Source: a virus
DNA: 25,651 bases
Direction: 5' to 3' (one strand)
Virus record (IMG/VR): IMGVR_UViG_3300024255_000974
Location: 1-25,651 of that record
The notes under the pieces are model-generated. The model was not told where the DNA came from and did not search any database. It saw nothing but the letters and a program-made list of their open reading frames with translations. This document shows positions 15,240 through 20,914 of the stretch, in pieces. Made by a program: the position numbers and the translations under genes. The number at the start of each line of letters is the position of its first letter. Positions within the stretch are counted from its first letter, which is position 1.

Positions 15240-15315
15240 TGGTATCCCGTAGGGGAGTCGAACCCCTGTTGCCGAGATGAAAACCCGGTGTCCTAGGCCT
15301 CTAGACGAAGGGAGC
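15240..15315 (-). tRNA. tRNA-Glu (UUC), with irregular acceptor stem
   Basis: The D arm (GTCTAGAGGCCTAGGAC), the anticodon stem with loop TTTTCAT (anticodon TTC) and the T arm (AGGGG-TTCGACT-CCCCT) are canonical for tRNA-Glu, and CCA is encoded. The 7-bp acceptor GCTCCCT/ACGGGAT has mismatches C2-A71 and C6-C67 and wobble pairs at 1 and 3. A one-base shifted register pairs only TCCC/GGGA. It may be repaired, tolerated or degenerate. Confidence 0.85.
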
Positions 15316-15320
15316 AAATA

Positions 15321-15380
15321 TGAGCAGGCAGTACACTTAGGGATTTACCCAATTTACGAAATACCATTCGTGCCTGCTCA
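15321..15380 (-). ncRNA. Predicted three-way-junction RNA element in the 5' part of the tRNA-Glu transcript
   Basis: TGAGCAGGCA and TGCCTGCTCA are perfect 10-base inverted arms at the two ends. Between them lie two small hairpins, GGG/CCC with a 5-base loop and CGAA/TTCG with a 6-base loop, giving a three-way junction. It lies between the consensus promoter at 15429-15457 and tRNA-Glu. No U tract follows, so it is not a terminator. A 40-codon frame (15415-15293) also crosses it but runs into the tRNA and lacks a ribosome binding site. Function unknown. Confidence 0.5.
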
Positions 15381-15428
15381 AAACTTGTAACTTGTAGAGG
15401 GTTCCTATGTTTCATTCTACTTGCTACT

Positions 15429-15457
15429 ATTATACTAAAATTGTATAATATTGTCAA
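15429..15457 (-). promoter_or_regulatory. Consensus sigma-70 promoter for the tRNA-Glu RNA unit
   Basis: TTGACA (15457-15452), a 17-base spacer and TATAAT (15434-15429): an exact match to the bacterial consensus. The predicted start is near 15422. It follows the stop of the 85-residue gene by only a few bases. The upstream bases CGG before TTGACA are shared with the second promoter at 15751-15779. Confidence 0.85.
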
Positions 15458-15460
15458 CCG

Positions 15461-15718
15461 TTAAGCAACTTCTAACATTGACAAAGGAACATTATAACGA
15501 CCCTCTGGCAAGTTTACTATTGCTTTCTTGATGTTTACTTTTTCAACAGTACCCAAAGTACGTTTAGTTTTTTGAACTACATACACTTGGTCACCTACGT
15601 TGATAGAAGCCTTAGCCTGAAGTGTCATTGTGCTTCTAGTAAACTCAATTAGTGAAGACAACTCATCGTGAGTAAATCCACCTCTTGCTATATCTTGTTT
15701 GATTTGATTTAAATTCAT
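15461..15718 (-). CDS. Small phage protein with KOW/SH3-like C-terminal barrel, 85 aa
   Basis: An N-terminal helix pair (1-35) is followed by a small beta-rich part, INVGDQVYVVQKTKRTLGTV and KAIVNLPEGRYNVPLSMLEV, resembling KOW or SH3-like barrels of nucleic-acid-binding proteins. An AGGAG site lies 6 bases before the ATG. It has its own exact-consensus sigma-70 promoter 33 bases upstream, so early expression by unmodified host RNA polymerase is likely. Function unknown; a regulator of host RNA polymerase or translation would fit, but this is inference. Confidence 0.8.
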   Translation of the reverse strand: MNLNQIKQDIARGGFTHDELSSLIEFTRSTMTLQAKASINVGDQVYVVQKTKRTLGTVEKVNIKKAIVNLPEGRYNVPLSMLEVA

Positions 15719-15726
15719 TAACTACT

Positions 15727-15770
15727 CCTACTTAATTAAACTATACATATATTATACTAAATTAAGTAGG
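15727..15770. promoter_or_regulatory. 11-bp inverted repeat spanning the promoter of the 85-aa gene
   Basis: CCTACTTAATT (15727-15737) and AATTAAGTAGG (15760-15770) are perfect inverted copies with centres 33 bp apart. One arm lies inside the -35/-10 spacer and the other overlaps the ribosome binding site. Because one arm is upstream of the start point, it cannot form an RNA hairpin, which points to a protein-binding operator or chance. Confidence 0.45.
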
Positions 15771-15779
15771 TAGTGTCAA
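15751..15779 (-). promoter_or_regulatory. Consensus sigma-70 promoter of the 85-aa gene
   Basis: TTGACA (15779-15774), 17-base spacer, TATAAT (15756-15751); exact consensus. It shares CGGTTGACA and TTTAGTATAATA with the promoter at 15429-15457. Confidence 0.87.
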
Positions 15780-15787
15780 CCGAATAT

Positions 15788-15862
15788 TGGCGGTCTGACG
15801 GGGAATCGAACCCCGAACACCGCCGTGACAGGGCGGAATTATAACCGTTTAACTACCAGACC
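15788..15862 (-). tRNA. tRNA-Asp (GUC)
   Basis: Complete cloverleaf: acceptor GGTCTGG/TCAGACC, anticodon stem CCGCC/GGCGG with loop CTGTCAC (anticodon GTC), T arm CGGGG-TTCGATT-CCCCG, discriminator G and encoded CCA. Confidence 0.95.
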
Positions 15863-15868
15863 GGTTAA

Positions 15869-15944
15869 TGGTGGAGCCACGCGGGTTCGAACCGCGGACC
15901 TTCTGGTTGCAAACCAGACGTTCTCCCAACTGAACTATGGCCCC
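15869..15944 (-). tRNA. tRNA-Ala (UGC)
   Basis: Complete cloverleaf: acceptor GGGGCCA/TGGCTCC, anticodon stem TCTGG/CCAGA with loop TTTGCAA (anticodon TGC), T arm CGCGG-TTCGAAC-CCGCG and encoded CCA. Six bases separate it from tRNA-Asp. Confidence 0.95.
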
Positions 15945-15952
15945 TGTAAACT

Positions 15953-16213
15953 TTAACTTGCTTTTCTATTCAAGTATGCTTTCATTCTATCGCCAACTGC
16001 TTTAGAGTTTCTAGCAACATTGTCGCCAATTGCTTTAGAGTTTCTAGCAACATTGTTGCCAATTGTTTCAGCATTCTTCATAAGGTTCTTGCTGATTTGC
16101 TCTGCATTCCTTTGAATGTTCGCCGCAATAACTTTACCGTCCCACGGATTAGTTGTTGCTTTTTTTGTAACTTTCTTTGTTACTGCTGTTTTGGTTGCTT
16201 TTGCTTTTACCAT
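15953..16213 (-). CDS. Small basic protein with 11-residue coiled-coil repeats, 86 aa
   Basis: Residues 1-22 are Lys/Ala/Thr-rich, like histone H1 tails. Residues 36-78 hold three 11-residue repeats of the type RNSKAIGDNVA, a hendecad pattern expected for a right-handed coiled coil or an amphipathic surface helix. An AGGA site lies 9 bases before the ATG. The gene is inserted between tRNA-Thr and tRNA-Ala, so its message must be cut out of a tRNA precursor. No known family recognised. DNA or membrane binding by the basic tail is inference. Confidence 0.75.
   Translation of the reverse strand: MVKAKATKTAVTKKVTKKATTNPWDGKVIAANIQRNAEQISKNLMKNAETIGNNVARNSKAIGDNVARNSKAVGDRMKAYLNRKAS
15991..16056. 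repeat. Two 33-bp tandem repeats inside the 86-aa gene
   Basis: Two 33-bp units (15991-16023 and 16024-16056) differ by one base, with a third degenerate unit beginning at 16057. They encode the 11-residue protein repeats, so the protein grew by recent unit duplication. Confidence 0.85.
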
Positions 16214-16269
16214 TTTATTGTCCTGTTGCGTATTGCAACGTTATTAATGTCCTCCAAGAGGTCCTGTAA
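16214..16269 (-). other. Spacer with two small hairpins between tRNA-Thr and the 86-aa gene
   Basis: CCTC-TTG-GAGG and GTTGC-AATAC-GCAAC lie in tandem on the minus strand. There is no U tract after either. They may mark RNase cleavage sites in the mixed tRNA/mRNA transcript. Confidence 0.35.
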
Positions 16270-16344
16270 TGGTGCTGAAGGAGGGAATCGAACCCCCAAC
16301 CTACTGATTACAAATCAGTTGCTCTACCGTTGAGCCACTTCAGC
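16270..16344 (-). tRNA. tRNA-Thr (UGU)
   Basis: Complete cloverleaf: acceptor GCTGAAG/CTTCAGC, D arm GCTC/GAGC, anticodon stem ACTGA/TCAGT with loop TTTGTAA (anticodon TGT), T arm GGGGG-TTCGATT-CCCTC and encoded CCA. Confidence 0.95.
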
Positions 16345-16356
16345 ACTTACTTGAAT

Positions 16357-16364
16357 TATTTATA
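16357..16364 (-). promoter_or_regulatory. T4 late promoter octamer TATAAATA upstream of tRNA-Thr
   Basis: Exact TATAAATA. With T4 spacing the start would be near 16351, seven bases before tRNA-Thr. It could also act as a weak sigma-70 -10 element. Confidence 0.5.
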
Positions 16365-16396
16365 TACAGTAGGACCTATTGCTAAATATTAGTGGT

Positions 16397-17071
16397 ATGA
16401 AGATTTCAACACTAAGAGCAAACTTTAAATTTCCTAGAGGTTTTATTTTCTGTGCAACAACACACAAAATATATCTGCCTTTTGAAAGAGTAGGCTCCAA
16501 GTATGCTTTCCCAAAGTTTGAAGAAGAGTATGAAACTCCTTGGATAATGAACGATTACCCTGGCGAAGAACAGTTAAATGCTTATTGGGACACATTGTTA
16601 GAAGGCAAAGGTGACATTGACGTATTCCCCACAATGCTAACTAGATGTCCATACGAAAGATTTATTAGTGGCTTTGAAGTAATGTTGTTTACTGGTAAAC
16701 ATTGGCCCGAAGAACTGTTTAATTTTAAAATGCGTAGAGTATATAATTTAGAATCTTATTTAAATCTAGATCCATTTAACACATCAGGGATAATAGAATG
16801 TTTTAATCTGTTTGTGCAATTGATATGCAGAAATAATTTAGATTATAACTTTACAAATCCAATAACAGACAACTTCAAAGATTTAAATGTGCTAGATGAA
16901 ATAGAAATTATCGACTTGTATGAGTTTACAAAAACTTCTCACAACAAGGATTTTGTCAAAGAAAAAGTAACAAAAATTACCAAGCAAGAATACTTTGCAG
17001 ACTCCATTACAAAAGCATTATTCGACAAAAGGTTTGCCCAAGATATCATAAGATTTGGGTACAGTCTATAA
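16397..17071 (+). CDS. Sulfotransferase-like protein, 224 aa
   Basis: The ATG at 16397 is chosen over a TTG at 16379. The layout is that of membrane-type sulfotransferases (Sulfotransferase_2): an N-terminal strand and loop FCATTHKIYLPFERVGSKYA (18-37), equivalent to the 5'-phosphosulfate loop of PAPS enzymes; RCPYERFISGFE (83-94), the 3'-phosphate motif; and a C-terminal YFADSITKAL...FAQDIIRFGYS, typical of the family's final Tyr-x-x-D element. The usual Lys in the first loop appears replaced by Arg (ERVG), so PAPS use is probable but not certain. It would sulfate a glycan or protein. A GCTAAATA element lies 8 bases before the ATG and no Shine-Dalgarno sequence is seen. Confidence 0.72.
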   Translation: MKISTLRANFKFPRGFIFCATTHKIYLPFERVGSKYAFPKFEEEYETPWIMNDYPGEEQLNAYWDTLLEGKGDIDVFPTMLTRCPYERFISGFEVMLFTGKHWPEELFNFKMRRVYNLESYLNLDPFNTSGIIECFNLFVQLICRNNLDYNFTNPITDNFKDLNVLDEIEIIDLYEFTKTSHNKDFVKEKVTKITKQEYFADSITKALFDKRFAQDIIRFGYSL

Positions 17072-17093
17072 CAAAGTCATATACTTAGATATA

Positions 17094-17101
17094 GATAAAT
17101 A
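17094..17101 (+). promoter_or_regulatory. T4-type late promoter motif (GATAAATA)
   Basis: GATAAATA ahead of the 55-aa gene; predicted start near 17107. The leader carries AAGGAG at 17116-17121, 12 bases before the ATG at 17134. Confidence 0.5.
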
Positions 17102-17133
17102 TTACTGTAACTAACAAGGAGTAACAGTAGCAA

Positions 17134-17301
17134 ATGGCTAATAAAACACCATACGAAATAAGACTAGAACTTATACAAGAAGCAAGATTAATATTACAGG
17201 CTCAAAGTTCAAAACCTGAATTTATGCCATCAACAGAAGACGTCGTTGCTGAAGCAGAAAAACTTAACGAGTTTGTATCTAAAAAACCAGACGTTAGATA
17301 A
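17134..17301 (+). CDS. Small conserved phage protein, 55 aa
   Basis: A short gene from the ATG at 17134 to TAA at 17299. It begins MANKTPYEIRLELIQEAR and ends NEFVSKKPDVR. A helical N-terminal half and a Pro-containing middle (KPEFMPSTEDVVAEAEKL) give a soluble two-helix protein. An AAGGAG site and a late promoter octamer lie upstream. Short proteins starting with 'NKTPYEIRL' are, from memory, common in T4-like marine phages; function unknown. The last 8 bases overlap the convergent gene on the other strand. Confidence 0.8.
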   Translation: MANKTPYEIRLELIQEARLILQAQSSKPEFMPSTEDVVAEAEKLNEFVSKKPDVR

Positions 17302-17434
17302 TATCCTTTTTATTCTTTTCCTTTCTGGGAATTACCTTAGATTTATCTTTTTGAACCTTATGCCCGTACGGAGTGTCGTGGGTAAACAGTTCACGATGTG
17401 CTCTAGACTTTGGTGCTGACTTTTTCTTCTTCAT
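17294..17434 (-). CDS. Small basic phage protein, 46 aa
   Basis: Starts at the ATG at 17434 and reads MKKKKSAPKSRAHRELFTHD, then TPYGHKVQKDKSKVIPRKEK and a Lys-rich end. The RAHRELF...TP(Y/F)GHK core resembles a short protein seen in cyanophages (from memory). It is strongly basic, with no membrane segment. Five bases upstream of the ATG lies AATAAATA, and a sigma-70-like promoter overlaps the same bases, so the mRNA may have almost no leader. It ends overlapping the plus-strand 55-aa gene. Confidence 0.75.
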   Translation of the reverse strand: MKKKKSAPKSRAHRELFTHDTPYGHKVQKDKSKVIPRKEKNKKDII

Positions 17435-17439
17435 AACGG

Positions 17440-17472
17440 TATTTATTATACAGATAATAGCAGACTTGTCAA
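17440..17472 (-). promoter_or_regulatory. Overlapping sigma-70-type and late-type promoter before the 46-aa gene
   Basis: TTGACA (17472-17467), 16-base spacer, TATAAT (17450-17445). The same bases continue as AATAAATA (17447-17440), ending 5 bases before the ATG. Both promoter classes predict a start at or within a few bases of the ATG. The -35 lies inside the coding region of the 54-aa gene. Confidence 0.6.
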
Positions 17473-17610
17473 GAGCAATAGTCCACTAATTGCACCTAAG
17501 AATAAAAGTGCTACAAGAAATGCAAATAGAATTATTCGCAAGGGTGTTATTTTAAAAGGATTTCCTTTTTTGCCTACGCCTATTACAGCCTTTAGTGCTT
17601 CAACAATCAA
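17446..17610 (-). CDS. Small membrane protein, 54 aa (TTG start)
   Basis: A frame of 54 codons with a TTG start at 17610 overlapping the upstream TGA (TTGA, equivalent to ATGA coupling). It reads IVEALKAVIGVGKKGNPFK, then a hydrophobic stretch over residues 25-53 forming one or two membrane helices. No ATG is available in frame, and the start codon is the weak point of this call. The amphipathic N-terminal helix plus a membrane helix resembles small phage holin-like or antiholin-like proteins, but there is no defining motif. Confidence 0.6.
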   Translation of the reverse strand: MIVEALKAVIGVGKKGNPFKITPLRIILFAFLVALLFLGAISGLLLLTSLLLSV

Positions 17611-17795
17611 AATATAATACTGTTAAACCAAAATACTGCCAACATCATACCAAACACCACAACCTGAATTACTGCTGGTATAACAACAAACATTTTCATA
17701 GCATCGAAGTCACCTGTCATAAAGAAGTCTTCACCGTTTTGCCAGTTGTGAACTTGTTCTGGTGTTGCTTCTGTATAGTTTTTAATTTCTTTCAT
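17607..17795 (-). CDS. Small membrane protein, 62 aa
   Basis: The ATG at 17795 is preferred over 17828, which would overlap the 20-codon gene. The N-terminal 36 residues are soluble (YTEATPEQVHNWQNGEDFF), and the C-terminal part is a strong hydrophobic helix (KMFVVIPAVIQVVVFGMMLA). A single-pass protein with its N-terminus outside the membrane segment is expected. Overlap of its TGA with the TTG of the next gene indicates translational coupling. Function unknown. Confidence 0.68.
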   Translation of the reverse strand: MKEIKNYTEATPEQVHNWQNGEDFFMTGDFDAMKMFVVIPAVIQVVVFGMMLAVFWFNSIIF

Positions 17796-17797
17796 AA

Positions 17798-17860
17798 TTA
17801 TCTCTGTGGATGCCAGGGTTGTATCCAATATTTAAAAAATATTCTTAGTAGTTTTTGCAT
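17798..17860 (-). CDS. Micropeptide, 20 aa
   Basis: ATG at 17860, TAA at 17800-17798. GGAG lies 9 bases before the ATG, and the ATG overlaps the previous stop as TAATG. The peptide MQKLLRIFFKYWIQPWHPQR is amphipathic, aromatic and basic, resembling a membrane-binding or precursor peptide. The ribosome binding site and coupling support translation, but at this length chance remains possible. Confidence 0.5.
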   Translation of the reverse strand: MQKLLRIFFKYWIQPWHPQR

Positions 17861-17982
17861 TACAATTTCTCCGCTTGTACATAATATGTTGTATTGATAT
17901 CTCTTAGACCCCTTAGTATGCCTGCAATATTATCAGTTTGCGTTGCAAAAAGCAATAGTATATAGCATATCAAGTTCTTCAT
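17860..17982 (-). CDS. Small protein with N-terminal membrane or signal segment, 40 aa
   Basis: ATG at 17982 overlaps the preceding TGA (ATGA); its TAA overlaps the next ATG. It begins MKNLICYILLLFA, a signal-like hydrophobic helix with one Cys, followed by a polar region TDNIAGILRGLRDINTTYY and a short tail. Export or membrane anchoring is likely. It is part of the microprotein chain directly downstream of the radical SAM gene. Function unknown. Confidence 0.58.
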   Translation of the reverse strand: MKNLICYILLLFATQTDNIAGILRGLRDINTTYYVQAEKL

Positions 17983-18104
17983 AGGTTAGGTACTACGCCT
18001 CCTATGGCTAGTATAAAGATAGATACTAGTGCCGTTAATTCGATTGAATCACGTATGGTTGCTGGTGTTACTGTTTTAAATTTGTTTTTAACTAACTCTG
18101 TCAT
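17979..18104 (-). CDS. Small single-pass membrane protein, 41 aa
   Basis: ATG at 18104, TGA at 17981-17979, which overlaps the next ATG. Residues 1-20 are polar (MTELVKNKFKTVTPATIRDS) and 21-41 form a membrane helix (IELTALVSIFILAIGGVVPN). A GAG lies 9 bases upstream, and a GGGAGAA lies further up. First gene of the microprotein chain. Confidence 0.6.
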   Translation of the reverse strand: MTELVKNKFKTVTPATIRDSIELTALVSIFILAIGGVVPNL

Positions 18105-18253
18105 TTGTTTCTCATTGTTCTCCCAAATCAAAACATAGACATTCTACCAAGTAGTAGTCAAAATTTATATCTTGTAAGGGAAATACTATATTAGTCTTAC
18201 TAATATTATATTATTAATTGTATTTATATAATTGATTGACTTACGGCCCTATT
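18105..18253 (-). promoter_or_regulatory. AT-rich intergenic region with hairpin and TATAAATA element
   Basis: No gene seen. It contains an exact TATAAATA (18228-18221, minus strand), an 8-bp hairpin ATATTAGT/ACTAATAT with a 3-base loop near 18190-18208, and a weak TTGACT. It separates the radical SAM gene from the microprotein chain and probably holds the promoter of the latter. Confidence 0.45.
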
Positions 18254-19282
18254 TTAGGCATTTTTTGAAATCTGTATGTCTGACAGGTTGTTGCAGTAAT
18301 CAAAAGGACAAAGTGTGCCAGTGGGTTCTGGCATTTGGAAAGTGTTGTCATACACATTGCCATAGTCTTTTGCACCACACCAACTGCTTTTAACATCACC
18401 TTTCATATCAATATTGAACTTTTCCATACCTATACTACACTTCATACCTTTAAATGTATTCAGTTTATCTTTTACTATTTGGTCTAACTCATAGTACAAT
18501 GTTTTATCATCATACTCAAATGTTATTAACCAATCACTTGGGTGTGGCTTGGGTGGTGGAGGTGCATTAGGATCTGGTGGAGGTGCGTCTGGATTCTCTA
18601 ACCAACTTTGCTTCTGCATTATGAAAAGTTCATCGCTGGTGTATTCATAAAAGTTTTGACCCATTCTTGCGTTTCTGCTGTTTAGTTCTTTGACTAACAT
18701 TGTTTTTACATTGATGTTTACATTCCAATAGTCTTGAGGACTACCTTGTTTAAAGCAGTCTCTTATCAAGTAACTGATTCTATCACACTCGTGTACTTTG
18801 CCTTCCACTCCTGCTAAATGAAAACTACAGTAAATAGAATCCTTTACTTCCTCAACAACTTCAATCATATGTGTATGATCCAAACTGTCTATGTGATAAC
18901 TGTATACTATTTCATCTATTAAATGCTTTGCTTGACTCCACCATCTAACTGTTCTACTGCCGTTAGTAAACATAAAAGTTGTTACATTGTTGTAGTTTGT
19001 TTTTATATGGGAAAGCAGTTCAAGTATACCAGGCATCACAGTTACTTCACCGCCTATGAATTCTATTGTTATATGGTCTTTGTGTTCTGCAAATATAGGC
19101 AAGAACTTATCGACTGCGTTTATATATTCTTGTATTGGTTTCCAAGGATAGGAACCATTGTGCAATTCGCTAGGACAATACTCACAACTAAAGTTACAAC
19201 TATTGCCCAAACTCCATTGGATTCGAATTGTGTGACTTGCGTCTTTACCTAGAGGACTTACTACCCTTTTAAGAATAGACAC
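18254..19282 (-). CDS. Radical SAM enzyme with C-terminal cysteine (SPASM/twitch-like) domain
   Basis: 342 residues. CNFSCEYC gives the CX3CX2C cluster (C29, C33, C36) that binds the [4Fe-4S] centre cleaving S-adenosylmethionine, and IEFIGGEV (73-80) holds the GGE SAM-binding motif. C-terminal C282, C302, C325 and C330, in KCSIG, SSWCGAKDYGN and CPFDYC, can hold an auxiliary cluster, as in SPASM/twitch enzymes that modify peptides. A proline-rich insert (PDAPPPDPNAPPPPKPHP, 231-248) separates the halves. The start is GTG at 19282, six bases after the subtilase stop, with no clear ribosome binding site. Peptide modification is a reasonable family-based guess; the substrate is unknown. The small proteins directly downstream are candidate partners. 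Confidence 0.85.
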   Translation of the reverse strand: MSILKRVVSPLGKDASHTIRIQWSLGNSCNFSCEYCPSELHNGSYPWKPIQEYINAVDKFLPIFAEHKDHITIEFIGGEVTVMPGILELLSHIKTNYNNVTTFMFTNGSRTVRWWSQAKHLIDEIVYSYHIDSLDHTHMIEVVEEVKDSIYCSFHLAGVEGKVHECDRISYLIRDCFKQGSPQDYWNVNINVKTMLVKELNSRNARMGQNFYEYTSDELFIMQKQSWLENPDAPPPDPNAPPPPKPHPSDWLITFEYDDKTLYYELDQIVKDKLNTFKGMKCSIGMEKFNIDMKGDVKSSWCGAKDYGNVYDNTFQMPEPTGTLCPFDYCNNLSDIQISKNA

Positions 19283-19288
19283 ATTTGC

Positions 19289-20914
19289 TTAAGGCTTCAT
19301 TTCCGCCGAATAAGTAAATGCGTGGAAGTTCCTTTCACTAAATGTACCATCACCGTTATCAACTGTGTATACTTCTGAAGCATTAATAATGTTTGCACTA
19401 TTAACTTCAGTTATGAATATACCAATGTTAAAATGTCTTGGATAAGCAACACCGTTAGAGTCTGTACCTATAAGCACAAAGTTATAAAGTGTATCTGCAC
19501 TAACACCTGACATTGAAGTTGAATCTGCTGTGATTCTGTTGTTAGTAGTATCTAATGTAAAGATACTTGGTAAACTTGCATACGAGGCTGATGATAAAGT
19601 AACACCTGCTCCTACGTCTAAGTCAAAACTAATTGTATCTGTTTTTAAATGGTTACCAATTGATCCTGCAGGAGTATTCCATACAGTAGCATAGTAACTG
19701 TTTTCTACATACACAATGTTGTTTGGTGTACCACTATATGTTGATTCATCTCTGAACAACATACCTGTTAGTGATTGTGAAACTAAGTAGTTTTTAATAC
19801 TTTCTGAATCTGGTGTACCGTTCATACTGCTCTTTTCAATTGCTAGAGCCGCCGCACCTGCTACAATAGAGCAAGAACAACTAGTTCCACTTGATAGTCT
19901 AAAGTCAGATGTAGTATTATGCTGAGCAACTGTAACATTAACACCTGGAGCAAAAATATCTAATTGCTCACCGTATGGGTTAAGTCCTGTTCCAGTTGAG
20001 TCTGATCCTGGAGGGAAGTTAGTAAATGTTGTCATAGCATCTGTTTGGTCACTAGCACCTACAGTAACAATAGTATCTAACCCTGCTGGGGAATAATCAT
20101 TAACGTCGTTGCCGTGATTACCAGCCGCCGCCACTATAACTGTATTCTTATTAACTCTTAACCATTCGCACACATAATCAATTACGGGGGATTTGTTTGT
20201 GTACCAAGGTGTACAAATTACTTGGGGCATTGTTCTATATCTGAACATTTCATTGTTTAATGAAACATTGGAATATCTAATAGTGTTATCAGTAGTTGAT
20301 AAGGCGTCCCATTCTGCATTAATATGAATAATTCTGCCTACTCTGTATCCTTCAATCTTATCAAAGCCTTCAACTATGTCTTTAAGATCACCTATACCAG
20401 TAGCATCGTGAATCTTACAGTTATGTAAGTGTGCATTTCTGGCAACACCTACAGTTTCACCTACAATTAAACTAGCCATTGCAGTACCGTGTCCTGATGC
20501 ATCTTGGTAATCGCCACTTAATGATGTGTGAATATTAGTAATTGTTGCATTTGCAAATTCATCGTGGTCAGCATCAATGCCGCTGTCCATTAAATAAATG
20601 TTTACGCCGTCACCTGTATAAGTTGCGTCATATTCTGTTCTTAAAGGTAAGTTTCTAGTTACCAATCTTTGTAAATGCCAGTGACTTGTTGCTTCACTTG
20701 TTACAAAGGAGTTTGCTGAAGTACCTTCTTTAAATTGAAATCCAGTTAATCCATCTATGTTATCAACTTGATCTGCTGGAACATCGACTAGTAATAAAGA
20801 TTTTTCTTCTTCTGACAAGTCTTGATATCTTTTAGAGACCGTTCCGCCAAGTCCCGTAATCGCCGCATTAGCAGTATTACCTGCTTGGTCAATTTTAACT
20901 ATGAATTCTGCCAT
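19289..20914 (-). CDS. Subtilisin-like serine protease (peptidase S8) with Ig/cadherin-like C-terminal domain
   Basis: 541 residues. The Asp-His-Ser triad is intact: D110 in YLMDSGID, H142 in SGHGTAMAS and S345 in SSGTSCSCS, with oxyanion N266 in AAAGNHG. The first 75 residues look like an I9-type propeptide, and there is no signal peptide, so it is made in the cytoplasm of the infected cell. Residues 430-515 are beta-rich with LPSIFTLDTTNNRITADS, like putative Ig/cadherin domains of phage tail proteins. A GGGGAAA ribosome binding site precedes the ATG, and it overlaps the PP-loop gene by 16 bases. Together with the PAAR neighbour this suggests a tail-associated protease or a processing enzyme for the radical SAM substrate. 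Both are inference. Confidence 0.88.
   Translation of the reverse strand: MAEFIVKIDQAGNTANAAITGLGGTVSKRYQDLSEEEKSLLLVDVPADQVDNIDGLTGFQFKEGTSANSFVTSEATSHWHLQRLVTRNLPLRTEYDATYTGDGVNIYLMDSGIDADHDEFANATITNIHTSLSGDYQDASGHGTAMASLIVGETVGVARNAHLHNCKIHDATGIGDLKDIVEGFDKIEGYRVGRIIHINAEWDALSTTDNTIRYSNVSLNNEMFRYRTMPQVICTPWYTNKSPVIDYVCEWLRVNKNTVIVAAAGNHGNDVNDYSPAGLDTIVTVGASDQTDAMTTFTNFPPGSDSTGTGLNPYGEQLDIFAPGVNVTVAQHNTTSDFRLSSGTSCSCSIVAGAAALAIEKSSMNGTPDSESIKNYLVSQSLTGMLFRDESTYSGTPNNIVYVENSYYATVWNTPAGSIGNHLKTDTISFDLDVGAGVTLSSASYASLPSIFTLDTTNNRITADSTSMSGVSADTLYNFVLIGTDSNGVAYPRHFNIGIFITEVNSANIINASEVYTVDNGDGTFSERNFHAFTYSAEMKP

Noticed and set aside
15321-15380. Inverted repeat considered as a terminator
   Set aside because: No U tract on either strand and the loop contains further structure.
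15293-15415. 40-codon minus-strand frame (starting MKHRNPLQVTSFEQARMVFR) across the three-way-junction element
   Set aside because: No Shine-Dalgarno sequence and the frame ends inside tRNA-Glu. Kept only as an alternative reading of the element.
15991-16056. Direct repeats considered as a CRISPR-like array
   Set aside because: Contiguous tandem repeats with no spacers, fully explained by the coding repeats of the 86-aa protein.
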